A stretch of 64,000 nucleotides of DNA, taken from the NCBI RefSeq assembly GCF_030296695.1, contig NZ_AP027737.1, positions 3,286,001 to 3,350,000 of the forward strand, read 5' to 3'. The stretch's first letter is position 1. Every line of letters begins with the position of its first letter. The position numbers and the translations under genes were made by a program. Positions 1 to 8,258 of the stretch are shown here, piece by piece. The notes beneath the pieces were generated by a model. That model had not been told where the DNA came from. It saw only the letters and a program-made list of their open reading frames with translations, and did no database searches. This stretch comes from Agromyces mangrovi (GTDB lineage: Bacteria; Actinomycetota; Actinomycetes; Actinomycetales; Microbacteriaceae).

Positions 1-1
1 C

Positions 2-277
2 GACCGCGCGATCGGCGACGACGGGCTGCTGGCCGCCGTGTTCGCCCACGACCTCGCCGACTTCGTGGCCGCGCACTTCGGGGTGCCGGGCGACAGTGCG
101 CTGCGTCGGCGGTTCGACGTGGCGATCGAGGTCGCCGACGCGCTGCTCGCGCGGTCGTTCGCGGCCGACCCGGCCGGCGACGAGTGGTACATCGGGGAGT
201 GCCTGTCGATCCTCCGGGAATACCTCGCCGACGCGATCGGCTTGAACGAGGTGCGGGAGACGACCTCGGTCGCCTGA
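2..277 (+). CDS. TetR-type regulator, C-terminal part (5' end outside window)
   Basis: The open frame enters from the left edge and ends at TGA 275-277, leaving 91 residues. It is an all-helical stretch ending in a helix of the kind that closes TetR/AcrR ligand-binding domains (residues around DEWYIGECLSILREYL). The DNA-binding helix-turn-helix would lie upstream of the window, so the family call rests only on the character of the C-terminal domain. Its partner or target cannot be seen; the ABC importer starting 190 bases downstream on the same strand is a possible target, but nothing in the sequence proves it. Confidence 0.5.
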   Translation, partial: DRAIGDDGLLAAVFAHDLADFVAAHFGVPGDSALRRRFDVAIEVADALLARSFAADPAGDEWYIGECLSILREYLADAIGLNEVRETTSVA

Positions 278-465
278 CGACGTCCGCTCGGGGGCATCCG
301 TATCGTCACCGCTTCGTAATCGGCAGCAGCGCCCGGTGTGGGCGGCGCTCCATAGGGTGACTGACAGAACGGCGTGCCGGGTGCATCCGTTCTTGCGTGC
401 CGCTCCGAATGGTGTTCAGGTGGTACGACGGCCGGGCGAGATGCGCTCCGGGGAGGGCCGAGATC

Positions 466-1278
466 GTGATCGAGTTCCGAGGCGTGTCCAAGCGGTTCGA
501 CGACGGCACCCTGGCGGTCGCCGACGTCGACATCGTGATCCCACCGCACCGCACGACGGTGTTCGTCGGCTCGTCCGGCTCCGGCAAGACCACGCTGCTG
601 CGCATGATCAACCGCATGGTCGACCCGACCTCGGGTGCGGTGCTCATCGACGGCGAGGACGTCGCCGGCGTCGACCCCGTGCGGCTGCGGCGCGGCATCG
701 GCTACGTCATGCAGAACTCCGGCCTGCTGCCGCACCGGAAGGTGATCGACAACGTGGCCACCGTGCCGCTGCTGCGCGGCACGCCCAAGCGCGAGGCCCG
801 TGCGCACGCGCTCGAGCTGCTCGACACGGTCGGGCTCGACCGCAGCCTCGCCGACCGGTACCCCGGCCAGCTCTCGGGCGGCCAGCAGCAGCGCGTCGGC
901 GTCGCGCGCGGGCTCGCCGTCGACCCCAACATCCTGCTCATGGACGAGCCGTTCGGCGCCGTCGACCCGATCGTGCGGGCCGAGCTCCAGCAGGAGCTGC
1001 TGCGCCTGCAGCGCGACCTGGGCAAGACCGTCGTGTTCGTCACGCACGACATCGACGAGGCCTTCCTGCTCGGCGACCAGGTGATCATCCTGAAGACCGG
1101 CGGCGAGATCGTGCAGAGCGGATCGCCTGCGGAGATCCTGGCCCACCCCGCGGACGACTTCGTGGCGGGCTTCGTCGGCGCCGACCGGGGCAAGCGCGCG
1201 CTGACCGTGACCGAGGTCGACGGGCGGCGCGTGGTCGTCGACGCCGACGGCCGGCCGGCGGGAGTGCTCACTCCGTGA
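466..1278 (+). CDS. Quaternary-amine/osmoprotectant ABC importer, ATP-binding subunit (OpuCA/ProV-type)
   Basis: Energises uptake of glycine-betaine-like compounds together with the next three genes. The 270-residue product has Walker A GSSGSGKT (35-42), signature LSGGQQQR (from 136), Walker B ILLMDEPFGAVD (from 156) and the switch His in VTHD (194). The GTG at 466 is chosen because GGGAGGG lies just upstream and the protein then starts directly at the first beta strand; an ATG at 397 would add an unlikely Arg-rich tail. The C-terminal CBS pair of classical OpuCA is absent, and only a short domain follows the nucleotide-binding domain. The stop overlaps the start of the first permease, so the two are translationally coupled. 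Confidence 0.9.
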   Translation: MIEFRGVSKRFDDGTLAVADVDIVIPPHRTTVFVGSSGSGKTTLLRMINRMVDPTSGAVLIDGEDVAGVDPVRLRRGIGYVMQNSGLLPHRKVIDNVATVPLLRGTPKREARAHALELLDTVGLDRSLADRYPGQLSGGQQQRVGVARGLAVDPNILLMDEPFGAVDPIVRAELQQELLRLQRDLGKTVVFVTHDIDEAFLLGDQVIILKTGGEIVQSGSPAEILAHPADDFVAGFVGADRGKRALTVTEVDGRRVVVDADGRPAGVLTP

Positions 1279-1958
1279 GCTGGATCGTCGACAACCTCGA
1301 CCTGATCGGGGAGCTCGCACTCGTGCACCTGCGGCTCGCGGTGCCGCCCATCGTGCTCGCGTTCGTGCTGAGCGTGCCGATCGGGTGGGTCGCGTGGCGC
1401 TACGAGTGGTCGCGCGGGGTGCTGCTCAGCGTGATCGGGCTCATCTACGCCATCCCGTCGCTGCCGCTGTTCGTCGCACTCCCGGCCATCCTCGGCACCT
1501 CCCGACGCAGCGAGCTCAACGTCATCATCGCGCTCACGCTCTACGGCATCGCGCTCATGGTGCGCTCCGTGGCCGACGGGTTCGGCGGCGTCGACCGCGA
1601 CATCAGGCAGGCCGCGACCGGCGTCGGCTACTCGGGCTGGGGCCGCTTCTGGCAGGTCGACCTCCCGCTCGCCGGGCCGGTGCTGCTCGCGGGCCTCCGC
1701 GTCGTCGCGGTCAGCACGGTGAGCCTCGTCACGGTCGGCGCCGTGATCGGCGTGCAGAGCCTCGGCAGCCTCTTCACCGACGGGTTCCAGCGCGGCATCC
1801 AGGCCGAGATCTGGGCCGGCATCATCGCCACCATGCTGCTTGCGTTCGCGATCGACGGCCTGCTCGTCGTGGCCGGGCGCCTCGCCATGCCGTGGACGCG
1901 CGCCGGCGCAGCGGCATCCGCCACCCGCACCGACGAGCGCGAGGAGGCGACGGCATGA
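1275..1958 (+). CDS. Quaternary-amine ABC importer, permease subunit 1 (OpuCB/ProW-type)
   Basis: Inner-membrane subunit of the importer. The 227-residue protein has about five to six hydrophobic segments and a BPD-type EAA loop in the middle (GVDRDIRQAATGVGYSGWGR region), the coupling site for the ATPase. GTG 1275 overlaps the TGA of the ATPase gene by 4 bp. A similar permease follows with another 4-bp overlap, as in OpuC systems that use two different permeases. The C-terminus is a short charged tail. Substrate (betaine, choline, carnitine, proline) cannot be told from the sequence. Confidence 0.88.
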   Translation: MSWIVDNLDLIGELALVHLRLAVPPIVLAFVLSVPIGWVAWRYEWSRGVLLSVIGLIYAIPSLPLFVALPAILGTSRRSELNVIIALTLYGIALMVRSVADGFGGVDRDIRQAATGVGYSGWGRFWQVDLPLAGPVLLAGLRVVAVSTVSLVTVGAVIGVQSLGSLFTDGFQRGIQAEIWAGIIATMLLAFAIDGLLVVAGRLAMPWTRAGAAASATRTDEREEATA

Positions 1959-2716
1959 ACCTCTTCGCGGACGCGTTCGCCTGGCTGCTCGACCCCGTCA
2001 ACTGGGAGGGGCCGGACGGCATCGGCGTGCTGCTGCTCCAGCACCTGCTCATCACGTTCGGCGTCGTCGCCATCGCGTGCGGTGTCGGGATCCCGCTCGG
2101 CATGCTCGTCGGGCACACCGGCCGCGGGCGCGAGGTCGTGGTGGCGCTCTCCGGCGGGCTCCGCGCGCTGCCCTCGCTCGGCGTGCTCACCCTCGTCGCG
2201 CTCTGGCTCGGCATCGGCGTCGCCGGCCCCGCCGTCGCGCTCGTCGTGCTCGCCGTGCCCTCGGTGCTCGCCGGCACGTACTCGGCGATCGAGTCGGTCG
2301 ACCGCCGCACCGTGGATGCCGCGCGCGGCATGGGCATGACCGAGCGGCAGATCATCCTCGGCGTCGAGACTCCGATCGGGCTGCCCACGCTCATCGGCGG
2401 CGTGCGCTCTGCCGTGCTGCAGGTCGTCGCGACGGCCACCCTCGCCGCATACGTCGGCGCCGGCGGCCTCGGCGGCATCCTGTTCCTGGGGCTGAAGACG
2501 GGCGACTACACGCTCATGCTCGCGGCCTCCATCCTCGTGATCGCGCTCGCGCTCGTCCTCGACGGGCTCTTCGCGATCCTCCAACGGATCGTGGTCCCCG
2601 CCGGCGTGCGGGCGTCGCGATCCGGCACGACCCGCGGCCGACCGACCCGGCGGCCCGCGACCACCGGCGGCCCCGCACCCGCGGGGTCGTCCGCAACCGA
2701 AGGGAAGCACCACTGA
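1955..2716 (+). CDS. Quaternary-amine ABC importer, permease subunit 2 (OpuCD/ProW-type)
   Basis: Second membrane subunit, 253 residues, with the EAA coupling loop (VDAARGMGMTERQIILGVE). The start is ATG 1955, overlapping the previous stop by 4 bp, with GAGGAGG upstream. After the last membrane segment there is a low-complexity tail of about 45 residues rich in Arg, Thr, Pro and Gly that is not part of the family fold. The stop TGA shares its A with the ATG of the binding-protein gene, so all four genes form one tightly coupled operon. Confidence 0.88.
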   Translation: MNLFADAFAWLLDPVNWEGPDGIGVLLLQHLLITFGVVAIACGVGIPLGMLVGHTGRGREVVVALSGGLRALPSLGVLTLVALWLGIGVAGPAVALVVLAVPSVLAGTYSAIESVDRRTVDAARGMGMTERQIILGVETPIGLPTLIGGVRSAVLQVVATATLAAYVGAGGLGGILFLGLKTGDYTLMLAASILVIALALVLDGLFAILQRIVVPAGVRASRSGTTRGRPTRRPATTGGPAPAGSSATEGKHH

Positions 2717-3636
2717 TGCAGTACACCGGAAGGGGCCGCGTCGCACTCGCGGCCGTCGCCGTCGGAGCCGTCGTCGCACTCGCGGGCTGCGGCACGAGCG
2801 AGTCGGTCGACGGGGTAGACGCCTCCGGCGAGGCATCCGGACCCCTCGTCGTCGGCTCGCAGGACTACTACTCGAACGAGATCATCGCCGAGCTCTACGC
2901 GCAGGCGCTCGAGGCCAACGGCTTCGAGGTCGAGCGCGAGTTCCGCATCGGGCAGCGCGAGGTCTACATCCCCGAGATCGAGTCGGGCGCGATCGACGTG
3001 TTCCCCGAGTACACGGGCAACCTGTTGCAGTACTACGCGCCAGACACCACGGCGACCACGAGCGACGACGTCTACGCGGAGCTCATGGGCGCCCTGCCCG
3101 AGGGGCTCAGCGTGCTCGACCAGGCGCCCGCGACCGACCAGGACTCGTACAACGTCACGCAGGCGTTCTCCGACGAGTACGGCGTGACGAGCCTCGCCGA
3201 CCTCGCCGACGTGCCCGAGGAGCTCACCCTCGGCGGCAACTCCGAGCTCGAGACGCGCCCCTACGGGCCCGACGGGCTCGCGGACGTCTACGGCGTCGAG
3301 GTGGGCTTCACGGCCATCGAGGACAGCGGCGGCCCGCTCACCATCAAGGCGCTGCAGGACGACGACGTGCAGCTCGTGAACATCTTCAGCGCCAACCCCG
3401 CGATCGCCACGAGCGACCTCGTGACGCTCGAGGACCCGGAGGGCCTGTTCCTCGCCTCGAACGTCGTGCCGGTCGTGAGCGACCGCGTCGACGCCGAGGT
3501 GGCCGACGTCATCAACGCGGTCAGCGCCGCGCTCACCGCGGAGGCGCTGGTGGAGCTCAACTCCGAGAGCGTCGACGAGCAGCGCTCCGCGAGCGACATC
3601 GCCGCCGATTGGCTGGCCGAGCAGGGTCTCGTCTAG
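2716..3636 (+). CDS. Quaternary-amine ABC importer, substrate-binding lipoprotein (ProX/OpuCC/OsmF-type)
   Basis: Captures the solute outside the membrane and delivers it to the two permeases. The 306-residue precursor starts with a lipoprotein signal ending in ALAGC, with lipidated Cys at about residue 25, followed by an OpuAC-type binding domain. The FPEYTGN segment is a family hallmark. ATG 2716 overlaps the upstream stop. The gene ends in TAG 3634-3636, which interlocks with the stop of the convergent DedA gene. The aromatic cage that fixes the ligand class cannot be assigned without a structure alignment. Confidence 0.9.
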   Translation: MQYTGRGRVALAAVAVGAVVALAGCGTSESVDGVDASGEASGPLVVGSQDYYSNEIIAELYAQALEANGFEVEREFRIGQREVYIPEIESGAIDVFPEYTGNLLQYYAPDTTATTSDDVYAELMGALPEGLSVLDQAPATDQDSYNVTQAFSDEYGVTSLADLADVPEELTLGGNSELETRPYGPDGLADVYGVEVGFTAIEDSGGPLTIKALQDDDVQLVNIFSANPAIATSDLVTLEDPEGLFLASNVVPVVSDRVDAEVADVINAVSAALTAEALVELNSESVDEQRSASDIAADWLAEQGLV

Positions 3637-4403
3637 GCGAGGTCGCGCGGCCGCACGGGGCCGGACGCCGGGGACGAGTGCCCGGTGTCCGGCCCCGTCG
3701 CCGTTCCCGGCTCGGCGTCCGCGTCCGCGGCGGCCGTGCGCGGCGCCGCGGGCTCCTCGACCTCGTGCGCGTGCATGTGCCGCGCCTCGAGGTGGTGGAG
3801 CACCCGCTTCACAGCGAGGATCACGAGCAGGAACACCACGATCGCGGCGACGAACAGGTACCCGGCCCAGTGCAGTTCCGCCGAGAGCGCGCGGTAGCCC
3901 TCGGCGGCCGCCGAGCCCACGCCGACGTAGGCGAACGCCCAGATGATGCACGCCGGCGTGGTCCACGCCATGAAGCGGCGGTACGACATGGTGCTCATGC
4001 CGACCGTGAGCGGGATGAGCGAGTGCAGCACCGGCAGGAAGCGGGAGAGGAACACCGCGATGCCGCCGCGGCTGCCGAGGTAGTTCTGGGCGCGGACCCA
4101 GTTCGCCTCGCCGATCCAGCGGCCGACGCGGCTCGCGCGCAGGTGCGGGCCGAACCAGCGCCCGATCGCGAAGCCGATGCTCTCGCCCGCGAGCGCGCCC
4201 AGGATCACGGCGATCGCGAGCGCCACGAACTGCACGGCGTCCTCGACGCCGGTGCTGGCGACGATCACGATGGTGTCGCCGGGCACGATGAGCCCGATGA
4301 GCACGGAGGTCTCGAGCATGATCGCGACGCCCGCGAGCAGGGTGCGCAGCACCGGGTCCACCGACGCGACCGCGTCGAGCACGGCGTCCAGCAGCTCGTT
4401 CAC
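3633..4403 (-). CDS. DedA/SNARE-associated family membrane protein
   Basis: Integral membrane protein of the DedA superfamily. Members support membrane homeostasis, and some are lipid flippases, but the substrate here is unknown. The 256-residue product shows the family signatures ETSVLIGLIVPGD (from about 31), the SRFLPVLHSLIPLTVG block and a Gly-rich re-entrant region, with four to five hydrophobic segments. The last 45 residues are a non-conserved Ala/Pro/Asp-rich tail, part of which is encoded by the terminator of the opposing operon. The GTG start lies 7 nt after a TAGCCT box, so the message may be leaderless. Confidence 0.85.
   Translation of the reverse strand: MNELLDAVLDAVASVDPVLRTLLAGVAIMLETSVLIGLIVPGDTIVIVASTGVEDAVQFVALAIAVILGALAGESIGFAIGRWFGPHLRASRVGRWIGEANWVRAQNYLGSRGGIAVFLSRFLPVLHSLIPLTVGMSTMSYRRFMAWTTPACIIWAFAYVGVGSAAAEGYRALSAELHWAGYLFVAAIVVFLLVILAVKRVLHHLEARHMHAHEVEEPAAPRTAAADADAEPGTATGPDTGHSSPASGPVRPRDLA
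3655..3698 (+). terminator. Terminator hairpin of the ABC operon, lying inside the convergent dedA coding sequence
   Basis: Arms ACGGGGCCGGACGCCGGG and CCCGGTGTCCGGCCCCGT pair over 18 bp with one G-T wobble, around an 8-nt loop. The hairpin starts 19 nt after the binding-protein stop. No U tract follows, which is common in high-GC actinobacteria. On the other strand it encodes the last residues of the DedA protein. Confidence 0.65.
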
Positions 4404-4410
4404 GTGACGC

Positions 4411-4416
4411 AGGCTA
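4411..4416 (-). promoter_or_regulatory. -10 box of dedA (leaderless)
   Basis: TAGCCT read on the minus strand, 7 nt before the GTG at 4403. That spacing would put the transcription start on the start codon. Confidence 0.4.
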
Positions 4417-5351
4417 CGTGCCGGACATGAACGTCAGCACAGAGAAGACGGGGAACGCGACGATCGCCGCCGACAGGGCGATCACTGCAGCGGTCGCCGC
4501 CGGGGGAGCGGCCTCGCGGGGCCCGTCAGGCGCGCACGACGGAGCTCCAGCATCGCGCGGTCGACCACGGCTCGTCCGGCGGCGGTGCCGGACGCCTCCG
4601 CGGCACCCCACGCCGACCCGATGCGCTCGACCGCCGAGGCGAGCACCTCCCGGTCGACCTCGCGCACGGCGCGGTCGTCGGCCAGCAGTTCGACGAGGCG
4701 CGAGACGGAGCGTTCGGCGCGGTTGGCGATGGGGAACCACGGCAGGGCGCGGTTCCAGGCGCGGAAGGCGAGCAGCACGAGGTGGTGGTACTGGCGCAGG
4801 TGGGTGGACTCGTGCGCGAGCACGGCGTCGAGCTCGCGCGGGGGCAGTGTCTCGATCAGCCCCTCCGAGAGCACGGTGACCGTCGTCACGCCGGGCAGGC
4901 AGTAGGCGACCGGCACGGGATGGTCGAGCACCATCGTGTTGGGGCGCTGCGGGTCGGCGCGTCCGAGCAGGGCCACGAGCGAGACGTGCCGTCGACGGTC
5001 GCGCTCGACCTGCACGGCGGTGGCGGCCAGGGTCAGCAGCAGGAGGGCCGAGAGGATGCCGGCTGCGGCGAGCGCGGCGATGTGCACGACGCCGACCGCG
5101 GCGGGCAGCGGGCCCACCCACAGGTGCGCGGCGAGCACGGGGACCGCCTCGGCGAGCCCGCCCGGGAACGGCAGCAGCGCGAGCCCGAGCAGCGAGCCGA
5201 TCATGGCGATGCCGCCGCCGAGGGCGATCGCCTGCCAGAGCAGCAGTGCGAGGGCGGGTGCGCGGAGGGTCCAGCGTGCGCGTTCGAGCACGAGCGGCAC
5301 GGGCCAGGCGAGCGCGAGCGCGAGCGCGCCCACGAGTGCGACGAGGAGCAT
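4414..5351 (-). pseudogene. M56 (BlaR1-like) membrane metalloprotease, frameshifted near the 3' end
   Basis: Zinc protease of the M56/BlaR family that probably senses a signal and inactivates the neighbouring BlaI repressor. The start is ATG 5351, 8 nt after the blaI stop. Hydrophobic N-terminal segments are followed by the zinc site HESTH (180-184) and the downstream acid in ELLADD (221). Read as given, the frame ends at 4482 with a non-membrane tail (289 residues). One extra G in the run 4502-4506 (five G on the plus strand) restores a 312-residue protein that ends in a proper membrane helix and stops at 4414. Very likely a homopolymer sequence error rather than a dead gene. It lacks the large penicillin-binding sensor domain of staphylococcal BlaR1. 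Confidence 0.8.
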
Positions 5352-5359
5352 GCGCGTGG

Positions 5360-5743
5360 TCAGCCGAGCAGGCGACGCAGGGTGTCGGCCTCGCGCGGGT
5401 CGACGGTTCCCACGAATCGCGCGAGGGCGGCTTCGCGGTCGGATGCCTCGTCGAGCAGCTCGCGCATGAGCTCGGCCGTGTGGTCGGCCGGCGTGCCCGT
5501 CGGTCGGTAGCGTCGCGGGCGCACCGAGCGGTCGGAGGCGACCATGCCCTTCGACTCGAGGCGCGACAGCACGGTCAGCACCGTCGTGAGGGCCGGGGTG
5601 CGTGCGGGCGTCGCGGCACCGGCATCCGTCGCCTGGGTCGCCGGACGGGAGAGCTGCGCGATCAGCTCGCGCGCGGGCAGCGGTTCGTCGGCCGCCCAGA
5701 GGGCGCGCATGACCGCCGCCTCCAACTCGCCCAGACTCGCCAT
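5360..5743 (-). CDS. BlaI/MecI/CopY-family transcriptional repressor
   Basis: Small winged-helix repressor of 127 residues. The N-terminal half contains the helix-turn-helix and the wing (region TVLTVLSRLESKGMV), and the C-terminal helices form the dimer and protease-sensitive region. It is transcribed before the M56 protease, a classic BlaI–BlaR arrangement, and divergently from cydABDC. No beta-lactamase gene is nearby, so the likely targets are its own promoter and the cytochrome bd operon through the dyad at 5774-5790. Residues 35-48 are an Ala/Thr/Pro-rich insert that is unusual for the family. Confidence 0.85.
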   Translation of the reverse strand: MASLGELEAAVMRALWAADEPLPARELIAQLSRPATQATDAGAATPARTPALTTVLTVLSRLESKGMVASDRSVRPRRYRPTGTPADHTAELMRELLDEASDREAALARFVGTVDPREADTLRRLLG

Positions 5744-5749
5744 GCAGCA

Positions 5750-5755
5750 AGGCTA
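5750..5755 (-). promoter_or_regulatory. -10 box of blaI (leaderless)
   Basis: TAGCCT on the minus strand, 6 nt before the blaI ATG at 5743. The dyad operator sits about 20 bp further upstream, where a -35 element would lie. Confidence 0.4.
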
Positions 5756-5761
5756 CCGGCT

Positions 5762-5791
5762 TTCCGGCAAATGCTCTACGCTGCGTAGAGT
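5762..5791 (+). promoter_or_regulatory. Putative cydA promoter
   Basis: TTCCGG (5762-5767), an 18-nt spacer and TAGAGT (5786-5791) precede the cydA GTG by about 40 nt. The -10 box overlaps the right arm of the dyad operator, so a bound repressor would block it. Confidence 0.4.
5774..5790. promoter_or_regulatory. Dyad operator between blaI and cydA (candidate BlaI site)
   Basis: CTCTACG-CTG-CGTAGAG is a perfect 7-bp inverted repeat with a 3-nt centre. It lies in the only non-coding gap between the repressor gene and cydA. It covers the spacer and part of the putative -10 box (TAGAGT, 5786-5791) of cydA and the -35 position of blaI. BlaI-type repressors bind dyads of about this size; binding here is inferred. 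Confidence 0.6.
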
Positions 5792-5830
5792 AACGCGAGG
5801 ACGTGATCCGACGATCGGCCGGGAGGGCTC

Positions 5831-7242
5831 GTGAACGAACTGCTGGATCCGCTGCTGCTCGCCCGCTGGCAGTTCGGACTGACGACCGTCTACCACTTCC
5901 TCTTCGTGCCGATCACCATCGGCATGGCGACCACGGTGGCGATCTTCCAGACCGCGTGGGTGCGCACCGACAAGGTCGTGTACCTGCAGCTGACGAAGTT
6001 CTTCGGCACCCTGTTCCTCATCAACTTCGCGATGGGCGTCGTCACCGGCATCGTGCAGGAGTTCCAGTTCGGCATGAACTGGTCGGAGTACTCCCGCTTC
6101 GTCGGCGACGTGTTCGGCGCCCCGCTCGCGCTCGAGGGCCTGCTCGCGTTCTTCCTCGAGGCGACCTTCATCGGCCTCTGGATCTTCGGGTGGGACAAGC
6201 TGCCACGGGGGCTGCACCTCGCCACGATCTGGGCGACGGCGGTCGGCACCATCCTCTCGGCGTACTTCATCATCGCCGCGAACGCGTTCATGCAGAACCC
6301 GGTCGGCTACGAGATGAACGCCGAGGCGGGCCGGGCTGAGCTCGTCTCCATCGGCGAGGTGCTCACGAACCCGGTCGCGCTCGCGGCCTTCCCGCACACC
6401 ATCGCGGGCAGTTTCATGGTCACCGCGGGCCTCATCATCGCGGCGGCCGCCTGGCACCTGAAGCGCCGCCAGTTCGTCGACGCGATGCGCCCGGCCCTGA
6501 AGCTCGGCCTCTGGATGATGGTCGTCGCCATGGCCGCGACGTTCTTCTTCGGCGACCAGCTCTCGATCGCCATGACCCAGACCCAGCCGATGAAGATGGC
6601 CGCCGCCGAGGCGCTGTACGACACGGCCTGCGGGGCGGATGCCTCGTTCTCGCTGTTCTCCATCGGCACGCCCGACGGCTCCGAGGAGATCTGGTCGCTG
6701 CGCGTGCCGTACCTGCTCGCGCTGCTGTCGACCCACACGCTCGACGGCTGCGTCGAGGGCATCAACGACCTGAACGCGGAGTACGTCGAGCTCTGGGGCC
6801 CCGGCGACTACACGCCCATCATCTGGATCACCTACTGGTCGTTCCGCTGGATGATCGGCCTCGGCATGGCCCACACGCTCGTCGCGGTCGTCGGCCTCTG
6901 GCTCACCCGCGGCGACCGGCTGCCGACGCAGAAGTGGGTGTGGAACGTGGCCATCTGGTCGTTCCCGCTGTCGCTCGCGGCGATGAGCGTCGGCTGGGTC
7001 TTCACCGAGATGGGCCGGCAGCCCTGGATCGTGTTCAGCCTGCTGCCCACCGAGTCGGCGGTGTCGCCGAACGTGACAGGCCTCGAGGTGCTCATCTCGC
7101 TGATCGCGTTCACGCTGGTCTACGGGGCGCTCGCGGTGGTCGAGTTCGGCCTGATCATCCGTGCGATCCGCAAGGGGCCCCGAAGCTCGACGAACCCGAC
7201 CCCGAGACGGGTGTCGTCAAGCCCACCACCACGGTCTACTAG
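5831..7242 (+). CDS. cydA: Cytochrome bd ubiquinol/menaquinol oxidase subunit I (frameshift in last codons)
   Basis: Haem-bearing subunit of the high-affinity, non-pumping terminal oxidase. GTG 5831 follows GGGAGGG. Visible family marks are the N-terminal His 22 (axial haem ligand position), the AFPHTIAGSFM segment and the invariant GRQPW motif, with about nine membrane segments. As written, the frame runs past the natural end into cydB and stops at 7432. Adding one base to the G4C4 run at 7174-7181 gives KLDEPDPETG and a stop at 7242, 9 nt before cydB with its own AGGAGG. The corrected length is 470 residues. Only about 20 C-terminal residues are affected; I read it as a sequence error. Confidence 0.92.
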
Positions 7243-7251
7243 GAGGCGATC

Positions 7252-8256
7252 ATGGATCTCGCAACGCTCTGGTTCTGGATCGTCGCCGCGCTGTTCGTCG
7301 GCTACTTCGTGCTCGACGGCTTCGACTTCGGCGTCGGCATGTCGCTGCCGTTCCTCAGCAAGGACGACACCGACCGCCGCGTGCTCATCAACACGATCGG
7401 CCCGGTCTGGGACCTCAACGAGACCTGGGTGATCGTCGCGGGCGCGGCGCTGTTCGCCGCGTTCCCCGAGTGGTACGCGACGCTGTTCAGCGGGTTCTAC
7501 CTCGCGCTGCTGCTCATCCTGCTGGCGCTCATCGCGCGCGGCGTCTCGTTCGAGTACCGGCACCAGCGACCCGAGGCGGAGTGGAAGAAGCGCTTCGACT
7601 GGATGATCATCGTCGGCTCGGCCGTGCCGGCGCTGCTCTGGGGCGTCGCGTTCGCGAACATCGTGCAGGGCGTGCCGCTCGATGAGGGGCACAACTACAC
7701 GGGCACGCTGATCGACCTGCTGAACCCGTACGCACTGCTCGGCGGCCTGACGACCCTGCTGCTGTTCTTCACCCACGGCGTGGTGTTCGTCTCGCTCAAG
7801 ACCGACGGCGAGATCCGCCACCGGGCGCGGAAGCTCGCGGTGCGCTCGGGGCTGATCACGATCGTGGTGGCGGCGACGTTCCTGGTCTGGACCGGCCTCG
7901 CGTTCGGCGGCGCCTGGTTCTGGGGCTTCGCCGCCGTGGCCGCGCTGTGCCTCATCGGCTCGTGGCTGATGAACGCGCGCGGTGCGGAGGGCTGGTCGTT
8001 CGGCCTCATGGCGGTGACGATCGGCACGGCGGTCCTGGCGCTGTTCAGCGCGCTGTTCCCCGACGTCATGCCGGCCAGCAACGACCCGGCGAACAGCCTG
8101 ACGATCGAGAACGCGTCGAGCAGCGACTACACGCTCACGATCATGAGCTGGACGGCGCTGATCTTCCTGCCGCTCGTGCTCGCCTACCAGGGCTGGACGT
8201 ACTGGATCTTCCGCAAGCGGCTCACCCGCGAGCACATCCCCGCCGCCGCGCACTGA
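7252..8256 (+). CDS. cydB: Cytochrome bd oxidase subunit II
   Basis: Partner of CydA in the bd oxidase, 334 residues with eight or nine membrane segments. The N-terminus LWFWIVAALFVGYFVLDGFD is the usual CydB opening, and the conserved GPVWDLNETW block follows. AGGAGG precedes the ATG. The stop is 2 nt before the cydD GTG, so the four cyd genes are one transcription unit. Confidence 0.95.
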   Translation: MDLATLWFWIVAALFVGYFVLDGFDFGVGMSLPFLSKDDTDRRVLINTIGPVWDLNETWVIVAGAALFAAFPEWYATLFSGFYLALLLILLALIARGVSFEYRHQRPEAEWKKRFDWMIIVGSAVPALLWGVAFANIVQGVPLDEGHNYTGTLIDLLNPYALLGGLTTLLLFFTHGVVFVSLKTDGEIRHRARKLAVRSGLITIVVAATFLVWTGLAFGGAWFWGFAAVAALCLIGSWLMNARGAEGWSFGLMAVTIGTAVLALFSALFPDVMPASNDPANSLTIENASSSDYTLTIMSWTALIFLPLVLAYQGWTYWIFRKRLTREHIPAAAH

Positions 8257-8258
8257 CG

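Noticed and set aside
7174..7181. Programmed ribosomal frameshift at the end of cydA
   Set aside because: No slippery heptamer plus structure of known type, and four other genes show the same one-base loss in G/C runs, so a sequence error explains it better.
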